DNA from: Artemisia argyi
Taxonomy: Eukaryota; Streptophyta; Magnoliopsida; Asterales; Asteraceae
Reading direction: 5' to 3'
DNA: 64,000 bases
Assembly (NCBI GenBank): GCA_030686995.1
Contig: JARVZY010002402.1
Location: 310,001-374,000, forward strand
Shown: piece after piece, positions 10,957 through 22,245 of the stretch
How the letters are laid out: each line of letters opens with the position of its first letter
Numbering within the stretch: position 1 is the first letter of the stretch
The notes under the pieces: model-generated
Database searches by the model: none
What the model saw: the letters and a program-made list of their open reading frames with translations, nothing else
Told to the model about the DNA's origin: nothing
Made by a program: the position numbers and the translations under genes

Positions 10957-12099
10957 ATGTCGGGTGGCAACAACAACCAAGACTCGTTTATGAATTTTCT
11001 CGGTGGTAGGTGGAATAACCCATACGCGGGTTCTTCCTCAAACACAAACGAGGGTTCGTCACAACCGATTTGGGGTAACCCAAGCGAATTCGGTTTGTCG
11101 ACTGAAGAAATGTACGCACAACATCAAACCTTGCAATATTGGAACAAAACTCAACAATCCAACTTAAATTCCAATTTCCAAAATCTTCAATTCTCTCAAC
11201 ATTCACAACATTCCCAAACGGAAACAAATGAAGTTCCAGAAACACCTACTTCTCCTCAAAAACCAAAAAGTCGTGGAAAACGTAAGGCAAAAAAATTCAA
11301 AGAACCTTCACAAGCCGAGGAAAATGATGCTGAAAAAGCGAAGGAACATTGGACGCCAATTGAGGAAAAATTACTTGCCAAGTGTTGGGTGGCATGTTCA
11401 GAGGATCCTAAGGTCGGGAGATCCCAATCTAAGGATACGTTATGGCAACGGATACTAGCCGAGTTCAATAGAATAAATCCAAAAGAATGCAACAAGAATA
11501 TGCTACAAGGAAAGTGGAAAACGTTGAACTGTGATTGCAATAAGTTCAACGCTTGTTACAAAAAAGCGCAACGGGAGGTGAAAAGTGGTGAAAATGAAGT
11601 TTATATCCTAACACGTGCTAACCTACTGTATCGTCAAGAAAACCCGCCGTTCACGAATGAAGAGGCTTGGAGCGTGTTGCGTACACATCGAAAATGGGAC
11701 GCGCTGGTGGCGGTTGATTTAACCGGAGACGTCCCAAGCCAAACAAACGAGGATTTGTTTGGTCATGACACAGAACCACGGGCCATTGGAAAAAAGCGGA
11801 CTACCAAGAAACAAAAATCCGAGACAACGACAAGCACCGGAGGCACGGCTAGCACCGGCAGTTCCTTTTCATCATTCAATTTCGCGGAAATGATGCGCGA
11901 AGAGTACCGGTCAAAACGTGAAGAGGCGAGTAGGGCGTACCAGGCGACCGCAGAAAATCAAGGTACACAACAAAGGTTGAAGGAGCTAGAATTTTTTATG
12001 CTCGACACTACCGGCAAAGATCCACATTGGGTAGCGTTCGTTAATGCGGAAAAGGATCGAATCGCCATGAAACTTGGGTTGCCTCCTCGTCAATTATGA
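10957..12099 (+). CDS. PIF/Harbinger ORF1 protein (Myb/SANT-like, NAM-associated C-terminus)
   Basis: An intact single-exon gene of 380 codons. Residues 1-95 are rich in Asn, Gln and Ser. Residues 100-115 are a lysine-rich, nuclear-localisation-like stretch. A Myb/SANT-like helix region begins near residue 130 (HWTPIEEKLLAKCW) and continues through LQGKWKTLN near 183. Residues 310-380 are a charged helix matching the NAM-associated domain. In the Ping/Pong and Harbinger families ORF1 binds DNA and brings the transposase to the terminal repeats in the nucleus; this role is taken from the family. The frame lacks any lesion, unlike the transposase at 13966-15375, and has a TATA box at 10869. A host protein of trihelix/NAM-like type is a less likely reading because the gene sits inside TTA/TAA-flanked Harbinger ends. 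Confidence 0.85.
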   Translation: MSGGNNNQDSFMNFLGGRWNNPYAGSSSNTNEGSSQPIWGNPSEFGLSTEEMYAQHQTLQYWNKTQQSNLNSNFQNLQFSQHSQHSQTETNEVPETPTSPQKPKSRGKRKAKKFKEPSQAEENDAEKAKEHWTPIEEKLLAKCWVACSEDPKVGRSQSKDTLWQRILAEFNRINPKECNKNMLQGKWKTLNCDCNKFNACYKKAQREVKSGENEVYILTRANLLYRQENPPFTNEEAWSVLRTHRKWDALVAVDLTGDVPSQTNEDLFGHDTEPRAIGKKRTTKKQKSETTTSTGGTASTGSSFSSFNFAEMMREEYRSKREEASRAYQATAENQGTQQRLKELEFFMLDTTGKDPHWVAFVNAEKDRIAMKLGLPPRQL

Positions 12100-12164
12100 A
12101 TAATTATCTCGTACTTTTTTTTATGTGATGTTGTGTTTTATTTATCTCGTACTTTTTTTTAATT

Positions 12165-12198
<34 letters not shown>

Positions 12199-12425
12199 GT
12201 AATGTAATGTTGTGTTTTAATTAATGTTTTAAATAAATAAAGTGTTTGTTAAAATTTGAGGTTGAAATTGAAAATATTTTGGGTGAAAGTGAGTTAAGGT
12301 GAGTTAAATATAAGTTATGTTACCGGGGTTGAAAGTCAAGAGTTAAGATTAAAAGGTAAAAGCTGATGTGACGCTGATGTGGCAGTGTGTTAACTTTTAA
12401 CGTTGAGTGATCTTATCAACTACTC

Positions 12426-12479
12426 TAAACGTATAAGTTCTTTTTGAACAGAAATTTTATATATTAAAGGTTAAACCAA

Positions 12480-12519
<40 letters not shown>

Positions 12520-12807
12520 TGCTAAAGCATGAAATTATATACGAGTCTTTGTTCTTTAATCTCGTTGATTGTGACAACAAGCTTTATGGCATGAAATAAC
12601 ACGGCTAGTAAGTGGTGCACGGACCAGCTTCTTTTGCTTTTGTCGGATTATCTATGTGCGTAGGTTCCACTCTGGTACGCACATCAAAGTACACAAGAAT
12701 TTGAAACAGTCATAATAGATATCGATGTTCATATGCAAGCACTCAGAAAAGGAGAAGAATTATATAATTTTTAACCTTGTTAGAAATGATTTTGGACCAC
12801 TATATAT
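12426..12807. other. Spacer with first copy of a local duplication
   Basis: No gene. It contains an A-tract near 12486-12516. Bases 12615-12770 recur at 13440-13619. Confidence 0.5.
12615..12770 (+). repeat. Local direct duplication, copy 1
   Basis: Shares ~155 bp with 13440-13619, from gtgcacggaccagcttcttt to gaagaattatataattt. Copy 2 has about 22 extra bases after gcttttg. No coding signal. Confidence 0.9.
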
Positions 12808-13391
12808 TAGGGGTGTCAATTGTTGACACGACACGATAAATGACACGAAGTTAAACAGGTTTGGGTCAAAAATAGATCAACCCGTCTAAACCGTTTTATA
12901 AATAGGTCGTGTTTGGGTTAAGTAAATATTAAACATGTCAACTCGTGAACCCGTTTAAATATATAAAACTCTAAAAATAAAATATATAACATGCCTTTTT
13001 ATGTTGAATTTAGATTAAATGTATTATGTTATGTACTTAATATGATTGAATTATGATTGTACCTCATATATCATAGAAATTGAGGCTTATAACTGATAAA
13101 ATTGTCATTTAGTTATTTGTCTGTTATTTTTATCATATTTTAAATCCTTATATCATTTTGGTATTTAAGTTAGTTTAATCAACAAACCACCAACCTTATT
13201 AACTACTTGACCTATTTATTTAAATATGTTAAATGGGTAAAAAATGGGTTACACGTGTTATGCAGGTGCGGGTTAGGTTGAGTTTCTTAACACGATTAAT
13301 AAATGGGTCATGTTTGGGTAGAGGTTACACTAACCCGCCAACACGCGAAACCGAATAGGTCAACACAAACACGACTCGATTGCTACCCATA
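12808..13391. mobile_element. hAT-like MITE, 584 bp
   Basis: The ends TAGGGGTGTCAAT and (reverse-complemented right end) TATGGGTAGCAAT are flanked on both sides by ctatatat (12800-12807 and 13392-13399), an 8-bp hAT-type duplication. The subterminal parts are rich in gacacgacacga and its complement. No open frame of interest. Confidence 0.85.
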
Positions 13392-13439
13392 CTATATATA
13401 GATCCAAACTAGTTTGCCACACACATATAGCTAGAGATT

Positions 13440-13619
13440 GTGCATGGACCAACTTCTTTTGCTTTTGTTTCATTTTCAAGATTATTTTTGTCCGATTATC
13501 TACGTGCGTAGGTTCCACTCTGGTATGCACGTCAACGTACTCAAGAATTTGAAACAGTCATAATAGATACCGATGTTCATATGCAAGCACTCAAAAAAGG
13601 AGAAGAATTATATAATTTT
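13440..13619 (+). repeat. Local direct duplication, copy 2
   Basis: Second copy of 12615-12770. The hAT MITE and its flanks lie between the copies, so either the duplication preceded the insertion or the MITE landed between two existing repeats. Confidence 0.9.
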
Positions 13620-13965
13620 GGAGGAATTTCATCAATATCATTGTAAAGTTTATAATTGCATCAATATCCTTAGAGCACTAGCAATCGTAACTCAGGTTAA
13701 AGTTTAACACAGTGTCAAGTTAGCGTTACATCAATTTTAACATTTTCATCTTATATAAAAAAAACACTCATAATCATAACTCAACCTTAACTCAACAATT
13801 TTCAAATTCAACCCTTAAACTAAAACTAACAATTCATTGAATAAACTACATAACATTAAATTTTAAACATTACAATGTGAAATCTAAAAAAAACTTAAAA
13901 TAAAAATTACAACGATTAAAAAAAACCGAAACATATGAAATTTAAACCATACGAATTACAAATAC

Positions 13966-15375
13966 TTATTCATCGTCTTCTAAATATTCTTCTTCATGTT
14001 GTTGTTGTTGTTGCCGTTGAAGATGTTTCTGCCAAGGGAGACGATTTGCACAATCCACCAAATGATTGGGACACTCCAATTAATTATTTTTGGACATTGA
14101 TACCTTCACATGGGTGAAAGTGTAAAGGTAACTGTGAGGGTATAAATGTCCAAACACAATAAATTGGAGTGTCTCAATCATTTTATTGATTGTGCAAATC
14201 ACCTCCCTTCTGCCAAACATGCTCCATAAGGTCTCGTTGGAGTTAAGTGTGTGTTTCTTGGTCGCGCATTTCCCTTGCCTTGCGATGCTGGGTATCACAT
14301 CTGTCGACCCATCTTTCTTACCTCAAACGTGGTGACAGATCCACCCACATTCTGCGATACTCACGTAGTTTAAACTTTTGATCTTTTAAAATCATGTTAT
14401 GCAAAATAATGCAAGTATACATGACTCTTTGTATCTTGACAATTTCATATTGACGTGCTGGTTGTTGTAGTATACCCCAACGTCCTTGAAGCACGCCAAA
14501 AACACGTTCGATATCCTTTCGTGCACTTTCTTATTTCCTTTTGAAATAACTATGTTTTTCATCAATCGTTGCCGAAAAGAGTTTGACAAAAGTTGCCCAC
14601 TGTGGGTAAATTTCGTCTGCTAAGTAATACCCATGTTCATACCTTCTTCCATTTAGCATATGCGGTGCTCTTGGGGCTTGGTTAACAAGAATGTCGTCGA
14701 ATAAAGGAGAGTTATCTAAAACATTAATATCGTTATTTGCCCCTGTCATACTAAAAATTGCATGTCAAATCCATAAATCTTGCGAAGCAACAGCTTCAAG
14801 CATTATTGTGGGTATCTTTTATCACCCCTACCAAATTTCCCTTGCCAAGCCACTGGACAATTATTCCACGCCCAATGCATGCAATCAATGCTACCAAGCA
14901 TTCCCGGAAAACCATGCACACTCATGTTTATCGTAAATACTTTGAACATCACATCGGGTGCGTTGCCATATGTCAATTGGCATATGACAGATGTACACTT
15001 CATAAGAACACTAATAGGCATTCGACCCGTAGCGTCGGGTCCTACATTAAAGTATTTAAAATGATCTAGAAGAGAATCAGATTCATAAGATTCAATACCT
15101 TTGACTATTTCTAGAAATAGTTTCTGGCTTATACGAAACCTTCTACGAAAATTACTGGGCGTATACTTACAACCTTGAACGAAATAGTCGTTTAGCAAAC
15201 GTTCTTTGACAAGCTCACGTTCACGAAATATGTGGGTACGAGCCACCTGAGGATGAGCTGCTTCTTGTTTTAAGCGTTGTTGATACTCGTACGCGGCAAT
15301 CATAAAATCTATATCTTCTTCTTCATATATGTCTGACCAGCTCCGAGATAATTCAGCACTTTGATTTGGATCCAT
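13966..15375 (-). pseudogene. PIF/Harbinger transposase (Plant_tran / DDE type), broken
   Basis: The start codon is at 15375 ([13 protein letters not shown]) and the stop at 13966-13968, after a poly-Gln and acidic end. Removing the inserted MITE and one target copy leaves about 409 codons, normal for the family. Residues 1-190 are open and include [19 protein letters not shown] and [19 protein letters not shown], hallmarks of plant Harbinger transposases. A frameshift follows near 14805, then a TGA near 14767, an open stretch LDNSPLFDDILV...YPQWATF, a stop near 14530 and further shifts down to the ILHNMI region. The MITE at 14036-14207 sits near the 3' end of the coding region. The protein would cut and rejoin element ends; this copy cannot. 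Confidence 0.9.
14036..14207. mobile_element. Mutator-type MITE in the transposase gene, 172 bp
   Basis: The ends are GGGAGACGATTTGCACAATC and (reverse-complemented) GGGAGGTGATTTGCACAATC. The perfect 9-bp duplication ttctgccaa lies at 14027-14035 and 14208-14216. It belongs to the same family as the MITE at 6896-7627: shared ends, similar core (gtataaatgtccaa), similar length. Confidence 0.9.
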
Positions 15376-15386
15376 TATGAATGAAC

Positions 15387-15418
<32 letters not shown>

Positions 15419-15520
15419 CTTATAGAGGAAGTATATAGACTTGAGAATTAGTAGTGGATGTGTGAAAAACAAATTATGTATTTAGTTGGTATTTTTAGTG
15501 GTGGGAAGTATATAGACTTG

Positions 15521-16961
15521 AGATTGAAAGGAGTTTTGTTACCAAGAGCCATTTTATGTTTCGTATGGTAAATCGGATTAGTTTGATTAGTAATCATATG
15601 CATTGTTTGACTTTACTGACCCAACTTAACCACTAAGTTTTCTAGTTTAGCAATATTGTGTTCTGACTCTATGATTTCGTCCAAAAGTTTATCTTCTTTC
15701 TTTGCAAAGTCCTTTTTCAACTCATCCCGTTCTTTTTCAAGATTGGTATAAGCTGATTTTTGTATTGAAAGTTGGTTTGTTAAATCAGAAATTTCTTGTT
15801 TTAAAGAATTAATGGTTTTTGTAAAACTAATTTCAAGAGTGTCAAATTTGTTTTGCAATTCCCTATCTTTAACAAGTAACTTTTTATAACTAATTTCGAA
15901 TTTTGACTCGCGTTTTTCGTCAATTAGAAAACTTTTTGCATTTTCCTTGTATCTCTCAAGCTCAGTGGTCAATTTCTCATTCGCGGCCTTAACTTCGCGA
16001 TTGACCTTTATAACTTTCTCAATTTTACAATTGTTCAATAATGATTCAAATAAAGCACGTGTTTCCTCATCATTCTTAGCATGCTGTGAAACGAAGCCTC
16101 CATTATGATTCACATATGGAGTTGCTGAAGGAGTATTGCTACTACTTGGCGTATCCAGGTATGTATCATAAGTGGGTGCTAGAGTCTCAGAATGTTGTTC
16201 CTCATGAGGAGACATATCAAATATATCATTATTGTGGCATGTATTGACGTTTGATACCACAGATGGTGTACTGGTGTCATAAACAGGAAGTGTGTCAGAA
16301 TCCGTGTCATATTTAGCTTCTTGAAGATTTGCCATGAATATGCAGTTCGCATCGATATCCTCTCTGTCTTCCATGTCATCCATAAGAGGCATAAAATCAT
16401 TTTCCTCTGCGTTCAACTGAAACCCTGCCTTTTCTTTTTGTGCCAACAGTAATGCTTTTTGCAAATACTCTGGATCTTTCTTTTTCAGCTTAGTAGGATA
16501 GTTCCTTGCCATATGACCTACACCCTGGCAGTTGAAACACTTTACCGGATTACCATGATTCACATTTCCATGATTCCCAACAACTGGAGCTGCCACATTC
16601 CTAATTTGATTACCCATTGCCTGATTGCCAACATTCTGACCCCTCTGATTTCCAACAAATTGGCCCATCTGATTCCCTGCATACTGACCGAACTGATTCC
16701 CTGTATACTGACCCAACTGATTCTGCATATTCTGATTATCCCTGTGAAATCCAGTAGCATATCCCTGCTGATTCCCAATAACTCCAACCATTTGGCCTCC
16801 GTTGCCCATATTGAAACTCGGCTGAGTGATCTACCTGTTGCGAGTGTTCGATGAAATCATTTGGTTGTTGTTTGTTGGTGTAGAATAGTGTCCTTGAAAT
16901 GCCTTTGTCAGAAAAGCAAATGATTGTGTCAATGCAGCAGTAGCTTCATCATTGTCAGTGA

Positions 16962-17012
<51 letters not shown>

Positions 17013-17439
17013 GAATGTATGATGGTTGCATGTAGTTATGAGTGGAAGATGATGATGGTTGTTGTGTGTTCGCTGGTAGAGGTGTTGGTGTATTAGCAAT
17101 TAATGCTAGAGGATCATGCTTTTTAGCTAGTAATTCTGCCCTTACTTCATTTGCCTCAGCTTGATTCTGCTTCAAGAAGTCATACAACTGATCGTAAGTA
17201 ACTTCATGCAAGTTCTTTGTTTGATAAACAATAGTGACGTATCTTCCCTATTCAGGTTGTAACTCATTCAAGAAGATAGTGTTATTAGCAATGTTCGTCT
17301 GAGTGAGGTTGTGTCTGGATAAGTCATTCATGATCTTACAGAATCTTAGATATACGACTCTATGGTTTCACTAGGAACTGAAGTGAACTTGCGAAGTTCC
17401 TTGAGCAATTGTGTTTCCATTTCCTGTTTCCCGATGTCG
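15521..17439 (-). pseudogene. Copia Gag, C-terminal two thirds
   Basis: Continues the gag that starts at 21334. From 17439 to 17212 the frame is broken. Codons then read open from 17211 (HEVTYDQLYDFLKQNQ) through a poly-Gln tract encoded by a GTT/CAA microsatellite (about 16963-17013). A stop at about 16831 is followed by an open stretch from 16809 of 398 codons. That stretch has a Gly-Asn-Gln-rich repeat region, a CCHC knuckle (CFNCQGVGHMARNYP, with Tyr in place of the last Cys) and a long coiled coil ending VKLGQ. A stop at 15613 is followed by recognisable in-frame sequence as far as 15521. The broken knuckle and several stops make it inactive. Confidence 0.85.
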
Positions 17440-17444
17440 GTCCC

Positions 17445-20400
17445 TGATGAGTGCTCAAACACTCATCATTTTTGTTGTATTTAAACTGCCAAAACATACA
17501 AAAACAATCAAAAAGTTATCAAAATACTTAAATTATCCCAGGGATTGTGTTTTAAAAGCAAAATGAGCAAAAACAAAAGAAAAACGCATAAAGTTTGCAA
17601 TATTGGCAATTTCAGTCCCCCGAGTTTCAAAACTTGTCAAAAATAGTCCCTATGCATTTATTTTTAAAGAAAAAGTCAACCCAAGCTTTTGAAAGTCAAA
17701 TATTACAAAAATGTGATACTTGGGTCATAAGTTTCCAAAATTACATGTTTGGCCCCTGAGATTTTGAAAATGGCAGAATAGGTCCCTGGGAATTTTGAAA
17801 AAAATGGAAAAAAGAGAATTTGGTTCTTGGACTTTGGAATTGTGGCAATATTGGTCCTCATAAGCAAATTGGAGAAACTACATTTTCAGTCCCTCAGGTT
17901 TTGTAAATTACAAAATTGGTCCTTGTGATAACTAAAAACCAAACGGACCCTTTTTATTTATATAAACCAAACGAAACAAACCCAATCCAAACTCAAGCCC
18001 AAAACCATGCCAAGCCCACTCCACTCCCAGGCCCACTTCCCATTTTATTAATAACACAGGGTCAAACGGTCAAAGGGGTCAAACCTCCCTTTGACCCGTC
18101 TTCCTCCCAACACCCCAACGTAAAACCAGGGCTCCATGTCCCCCCTCCTCATCACCTTTTTCACCTATAGCCCCCCACAATTAATAAGCCGCACCAACCC
18201 CCACCACCACATTTAATACCCTCGCCAAACACCACTCAGTATTGCCTCGTTTTGTTTTTGGCGGGAAAAGTCAATCAAAGGCTAGGATGGCTCAAATTAT
18301 AATTCAACGATGGGGATTTGGTCTTAGGTCAAGGAAAAGGTCAAAGGAACTCTAAAAAGGTGCTTGGAAGCCATGTGGAAGTTTGTGGAGCTTATTTTAG
18401 TAGCGTAGTATATATAGTAGCTCAATATGAGCTTTATAGTGTGTAGTATGTAGTTTTAGTTGTTTTAATATCTAATTGTACCCTCTGTAATCATTTTTAA
18501 GTCAATGAAGGAACTGTTTTAAGTTTATTTACAATTTGCAAGTTTTAAATTTATTTAAAAATTTCAATCTCTTGTTTCAAGTTAATTAATGTTACTCAGT
18601 GATTTATAAACTTATATTAAGTCCTATATATCTGTTTTCATAAGGTTTAAGTTTGTGGAGTTGTGTTTATCACAATTTGATAAAAATAGAAAAAATCAAA
18701 AGAAAATCAAAATAAAATAAAAAAAATGGTGATCAAAGGTTGATGAAGCTTGAAGCTCAGGATTGGTGGATGCTAATGGTATTAGTGGTTCATGGGAACG
18801 AATAGGAATGATCATGGGTGCAGGGTTACTCATTTGAGCAGGAAGCATATTGTAAGTCACATGATCCAAATTCATCTCAACTAGTGTTTGTCTGTGTTTC
18901 TGAGTTGTGTTGTTTCTTATTGTGTTTGGTTATTCAAGTATCTTCTGTTAGTAATAATATAGCATATTTGATCATTAGTTTATAGATTTGTTGTTTAAAT
19001 CTTTGCTTCATTAGTCAAGCAGTTAACAAAAGGGGTGTTTGGCTTTGGTTGTTTCAGAGGGTTAAGGGTGGTTTTTATTGTTGTTAGCTATCAATACAGT
19101 CTCAAGTAGGTATATTAGAACCCCTTAGACCACAAAATCAGTAATAACTCAAGTGAAAGTCAAAACCTCATGTGATTTGACCTAAACACCATCTGAGGTG
19201 ACAGTTAGATAGGCAATAGCCTCATTTCAATTCAAATATACAAGTCCTTGCTTATTTTGAGCTTATTGTGGCTTATTTAATCTAAACAAGTCATAAAATC
19301 AGCAATCAAAAGTCATAAAAGTCAAAATCTCAAGTTTTCTAAAAAAGTCAAAAGCATAAGTCTCAGATTTTCCATTTATTGCATGAATTTTATGGAATTT
19401 TGTGGTAAGATTTAGGTTTTGAAACTTCTTGGGGGTATTATCTATCAGCTAAACTTGAGATTCCCACCATTGTTATAATTTTGTGAATTTTTATTGTGGA
19501 CAAATTTGCCCCTCAAAGTAGGCTGCAGGGGAAGACCCCTGCCTTGTGCACAGACCACCCAGCCACACCACCAACTTTGGTGGTTGATTGTGGTCACCTC
19601 AGTGGGTCCCACTGACCCATTTTGGGTTCATTCAACCCCCTCCTATTAGGCTTCAGGTTTTGACCATTGGTTTGACCTTTGACCCTGTGGACCCCACCTA
19701 AAACCTTTCCAAGAGTTTGTCCCATTTTCTGTCTCAGTTTCTAAATAAGTAAGTGCTTATTATGGATTTTTGGCTTATTCAAGCAGCTTATTTGATTGAA
19801 TCTTGCCTAAACCTGTCCAAATGACTTAAGTGAACAAGATTCCACCACTGTGGACCCCACATAAGCCCATTTGTGCTTATTTCCCTTCTCAGTCAAACAA
19901 AGTCAATTGTTGAACATATAAGCACTCAAAGTGCTTATTTATGAGTTTCATAAAAAGTGTGTTTGTAAAACTTTTTAGTTTTTAGTGTTAAATTAGTTTG
20001 GAAAAAGAAAAAACACAAAAAAACCAAATTTAATTTTAGTGATAGCTTCTATTTAATAGAAATTATCTTTTTAATTTTCTTTTTAGCTTATTTATAAGCA
20101 CTTTAGCATTTTTATATTTTTATTATATCTCTTTTATATTAAAGTAATTTTACAAATTTTTCAAGATTTTTCTTTTGTCTTTTAGTGGTTTTTAGAATTA
20201 ATTTTAGTTTAATTAATTATTAAATAATAGTTAAGAATTAATTAGCATAATTAGATTTTATTAAGTAACACATAGTTTTTATAATTTTTCTAGCTTTTAT
20301 ATAAGTTAAAACATTTTTATAAATTTTTCTAGAATTTTTACTGTTCATCTTCTATTTTTTTATAATATAATTAATTTAATTGGTAATTAATTAATAATTA

Positions 20401-21021
20401 GAATAATAATTAGTAAATTAGTTTAAAAATACATAAATCAACTTTTCATAATTTTTAGGATTCCTGTGATGGTTAATTAGATTTATAAAAATCTTCTTAA
20501 TTATCTAAGTCTTTTTAGTAATTTGTAATAATTTAAATTAATATAATTAGTTAATAAATAGATAATTAGTAATTAATTAATAATTACTAATTAAATAGTG
20601 TAAAAATAATTTTTCTTTTTCTTAAAATTTTCTTTATTTATTAGGATTGTAAAAATAATAATTTCACATTCGTAGCCTTTTTCGTTCATCAGTTGTACTT
20701 TCTTTCACGTTCTTTAGTGTACGTTTTTTTATTAAAACGTACGTTTTTAGGTTTTAGATCAATTCTTCTAAATCTTAATTCCCGTAATCAATCACATAGC
20801 TTTCCTAAGCTATTTTGTTTAATAAATTCTAAATAATTCTCATAACAACCCTTTTCTGTGAATAATCACCCGATCACAAAGCACGCTCAGTTACAATTCA
20901 CACCTTGTCGGGACTTAACGACATGGTGATACCTTATATTACCCGGAGATTGACTCTAGGCTATTTGACTTTGTTGACCATATTCTTTGGTCAATATAAG
21001 TTGACGGTTTAGGGCAAATCA
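17445..21021. mobile_element. Solo LTR of a Ty3/gypsy-type element, 3577 bp
   Basis: It begins TGATGAGTGCTCAAACACTC and ends ...GGGCAAATCA (TG...CA). GTCCC lies immediately outside both ends (17440-17444 and 21022-21026). The copia gag reads across the join: the codons for Arg-Leu-Met-Tyr-Gly-Thr-Asp on the right resume at Gly-Thr-Asp-Ile-Gly-Lys on the left. No PBS, polypurine tract or coding sequence is inside, so it is a single LTR left by LTR-LTR recombination. The first 24 bp form a 9-bp stem hairpin (TGATGAGTG / CACTCATCA). Gypsy assignment rests on LTR length and start sequence and is not certain. Confidence 0.85.
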
Positions 21022-21031
21022 GTCCCATACA

Positions 21032-21334
21032 TTAACCTTTTGACTCTTTCCCAGACTGCTTGAGCACTTTATTCACTATCAACAGTTGCATAAGTCGTTT
21101 TAGGTAATCCAAAAACAACGAGATGAAATGCCTGATCATCAGCTGCAATTTGTTGACGGTCTTCTTCAGTGTACTCAGTCTCATTTTGATCTCTGTAGAA
21201 TGGTTGTATTGGGGGGGGGGGGGGGGGGGTTCCATTTGCATCATACAACTAGCCCATTGAGAGTAACCACCCTTTGACAGCATGGGAGGTCGGTTTTCAG
21301 CACCGACTGCATGAATATCTTGTTGAGTTGCCAT
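21032..21334 (-). pseudogene. Copia Gag, N-terminal part
   Basis: Starts MATQQDIHAVGAENRPPML, a start typical of TNT1-94-like Gag in composites. A deletion and a run of 18 G (about 21212-21229) then shift the frame; the normal Gag sequence (Asp-Asp-Gln-Ala-Phe then Gly-Leu-Pro-Lys) continues in another frame as far as the solo-LTR insertion. It is the 5' part of the gag at 15521-17439. Confidence 0.85.
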
Positions 21335-21909
21335 TGATGAAGTAATGATTGATAAAGTTGATCTTAGATCGGTTCAACAAAATAGGAGTTGAGTTATATG
21401 AATGTAACTTTCCTTAGTCAACGAACTTTCAATCCACCAAAAATTTTTGAAACTTAGTTCACCAAGAATTTTCGAAAATTTTGTTTTAGAAAAAATTTTC
21501 GAAAATTTTTTAACTTTAGAAAAATTTTCGAAAAAAAAAAAAATTACCAAAAATTTTTGACAAAATTTTACTTAAAGCACACCCAAATGAAGTTTTTGTT
21601 CCAAGATTCTTGTACTTCTAGCCTTAAAAACACCAAAGCTTGAAGAAAGTTGCAAAATTGATTATTTTTGTGAAAATTTTTAAATTCTCGATAACTAGTA
21701 CAAAATCAAGTACAAAATTTTAAAGCTTGAATCTTTCAAAAAGATTGAAACTTTCTTGTTAGAAAAGGTTTATAACACTAGTTTGTAATCAAAAAAATGT
21801 TAAAACCCAAAAAAAACAAGAAAAGTAAGGATCTTTAAAAAAACGTGATATAGGCTTTTAAAAAATGAAACAAAACAAACTCCAATCGCTCCTAGATCAT
21901 TGTTAGGCA

Positions 21910-21918
21910 CTGATACCA
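21910..21918 (-). other. PBS of the nested copia element
   Basis: ctgatacca on the plus strand, two bases left of the LTR start at 21921; the complement of TGGTATCAG used with initiator tRNA-Met. Confidence 0.7.
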
Positions 21919-21920
21919 CT

Positions 21921-22245
21921 TGTTATAATATAATAAATCACTTCACACACATGTATTTTAGAGAGAGAAAGAAAGTATTCTAGAGAGAGAAAGAGGTAGA
22001 GAGAGGTGGAGAGAACCGTGTGTAAAATAAGTTTGAATCATGAACTCCCACACCCTCCTAACAAGCCTATGAGGGTTTATATATTTCTAACACTAGGCCT
22101 CAATGGGCCGGACCATGGACCGTTAATGGGTCGAGCCTTTTGGCTTTACATATAATACTTGGATTAGCACTATTACTAACTATTACACGTTAACATAATA
22201 CATTACTTGTTGACACACTAATGATCGTCACTTTTAATGCTAACA
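21921..22245 (-). repeat. Copia 5' LTR, 325 bp
   Basis: On the minus strand it runs TGTTAGCATTAAAAG...TATAACA with TG...CA ends. It contains a pyrimidine/purine stretch of gagagaga (21961-22015). The adjacent 5 bp on the right are attag; the matching left copy cannot be identified because that end is deleted. Confidence 0.75.

Larger units (their letters stand above)
10574..12425 (+). mobile_element. PIF/Harbinger element carrying an intact ORF1 only
   Basis: The left end GAGCTGTGGGTAAGGTAACG and the right end (reverse complement) GAGTAGTTGATAAGATCAC are flanked by taa at 10571-10573 and 12426-12428. The terminal repeats match only loosely; the boundaries rest on the TSD and on subterminal similarity to the elements at 9241 and 13673. 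The leader (about 10600-10720) contains several short taagagc/gctctt inverted motifs. The element has ORF1 but no transposase gene. Confidence 0.75.
15517..22245 (-). mobile_element. Truncated Ty1-copia element nested in the Harbinger element
   Basis: The 5' LTR is at 21921-22245, the PBS complement at 21910-21918 and gag from 21334 to about 15521; pol and the 3' LTR are missing. The gag is interrupted by a solo LTR at 17445-21021. The left breakpoint near 15515 joins gag directly to Harbinger leader sequence (ggaagtatatagacttgaga), which occurs twice there, suggesting an illegitimate deletion between short repeats. Confidence 0.8.

Noticed and set aside
10957..12099. ORF1 as a host trihelix or NAM-like transcription factor
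   Set aside because: It lies between TAA-flanked Harbinger ends and a truncated copy lies in a second Harbinger element beside it.
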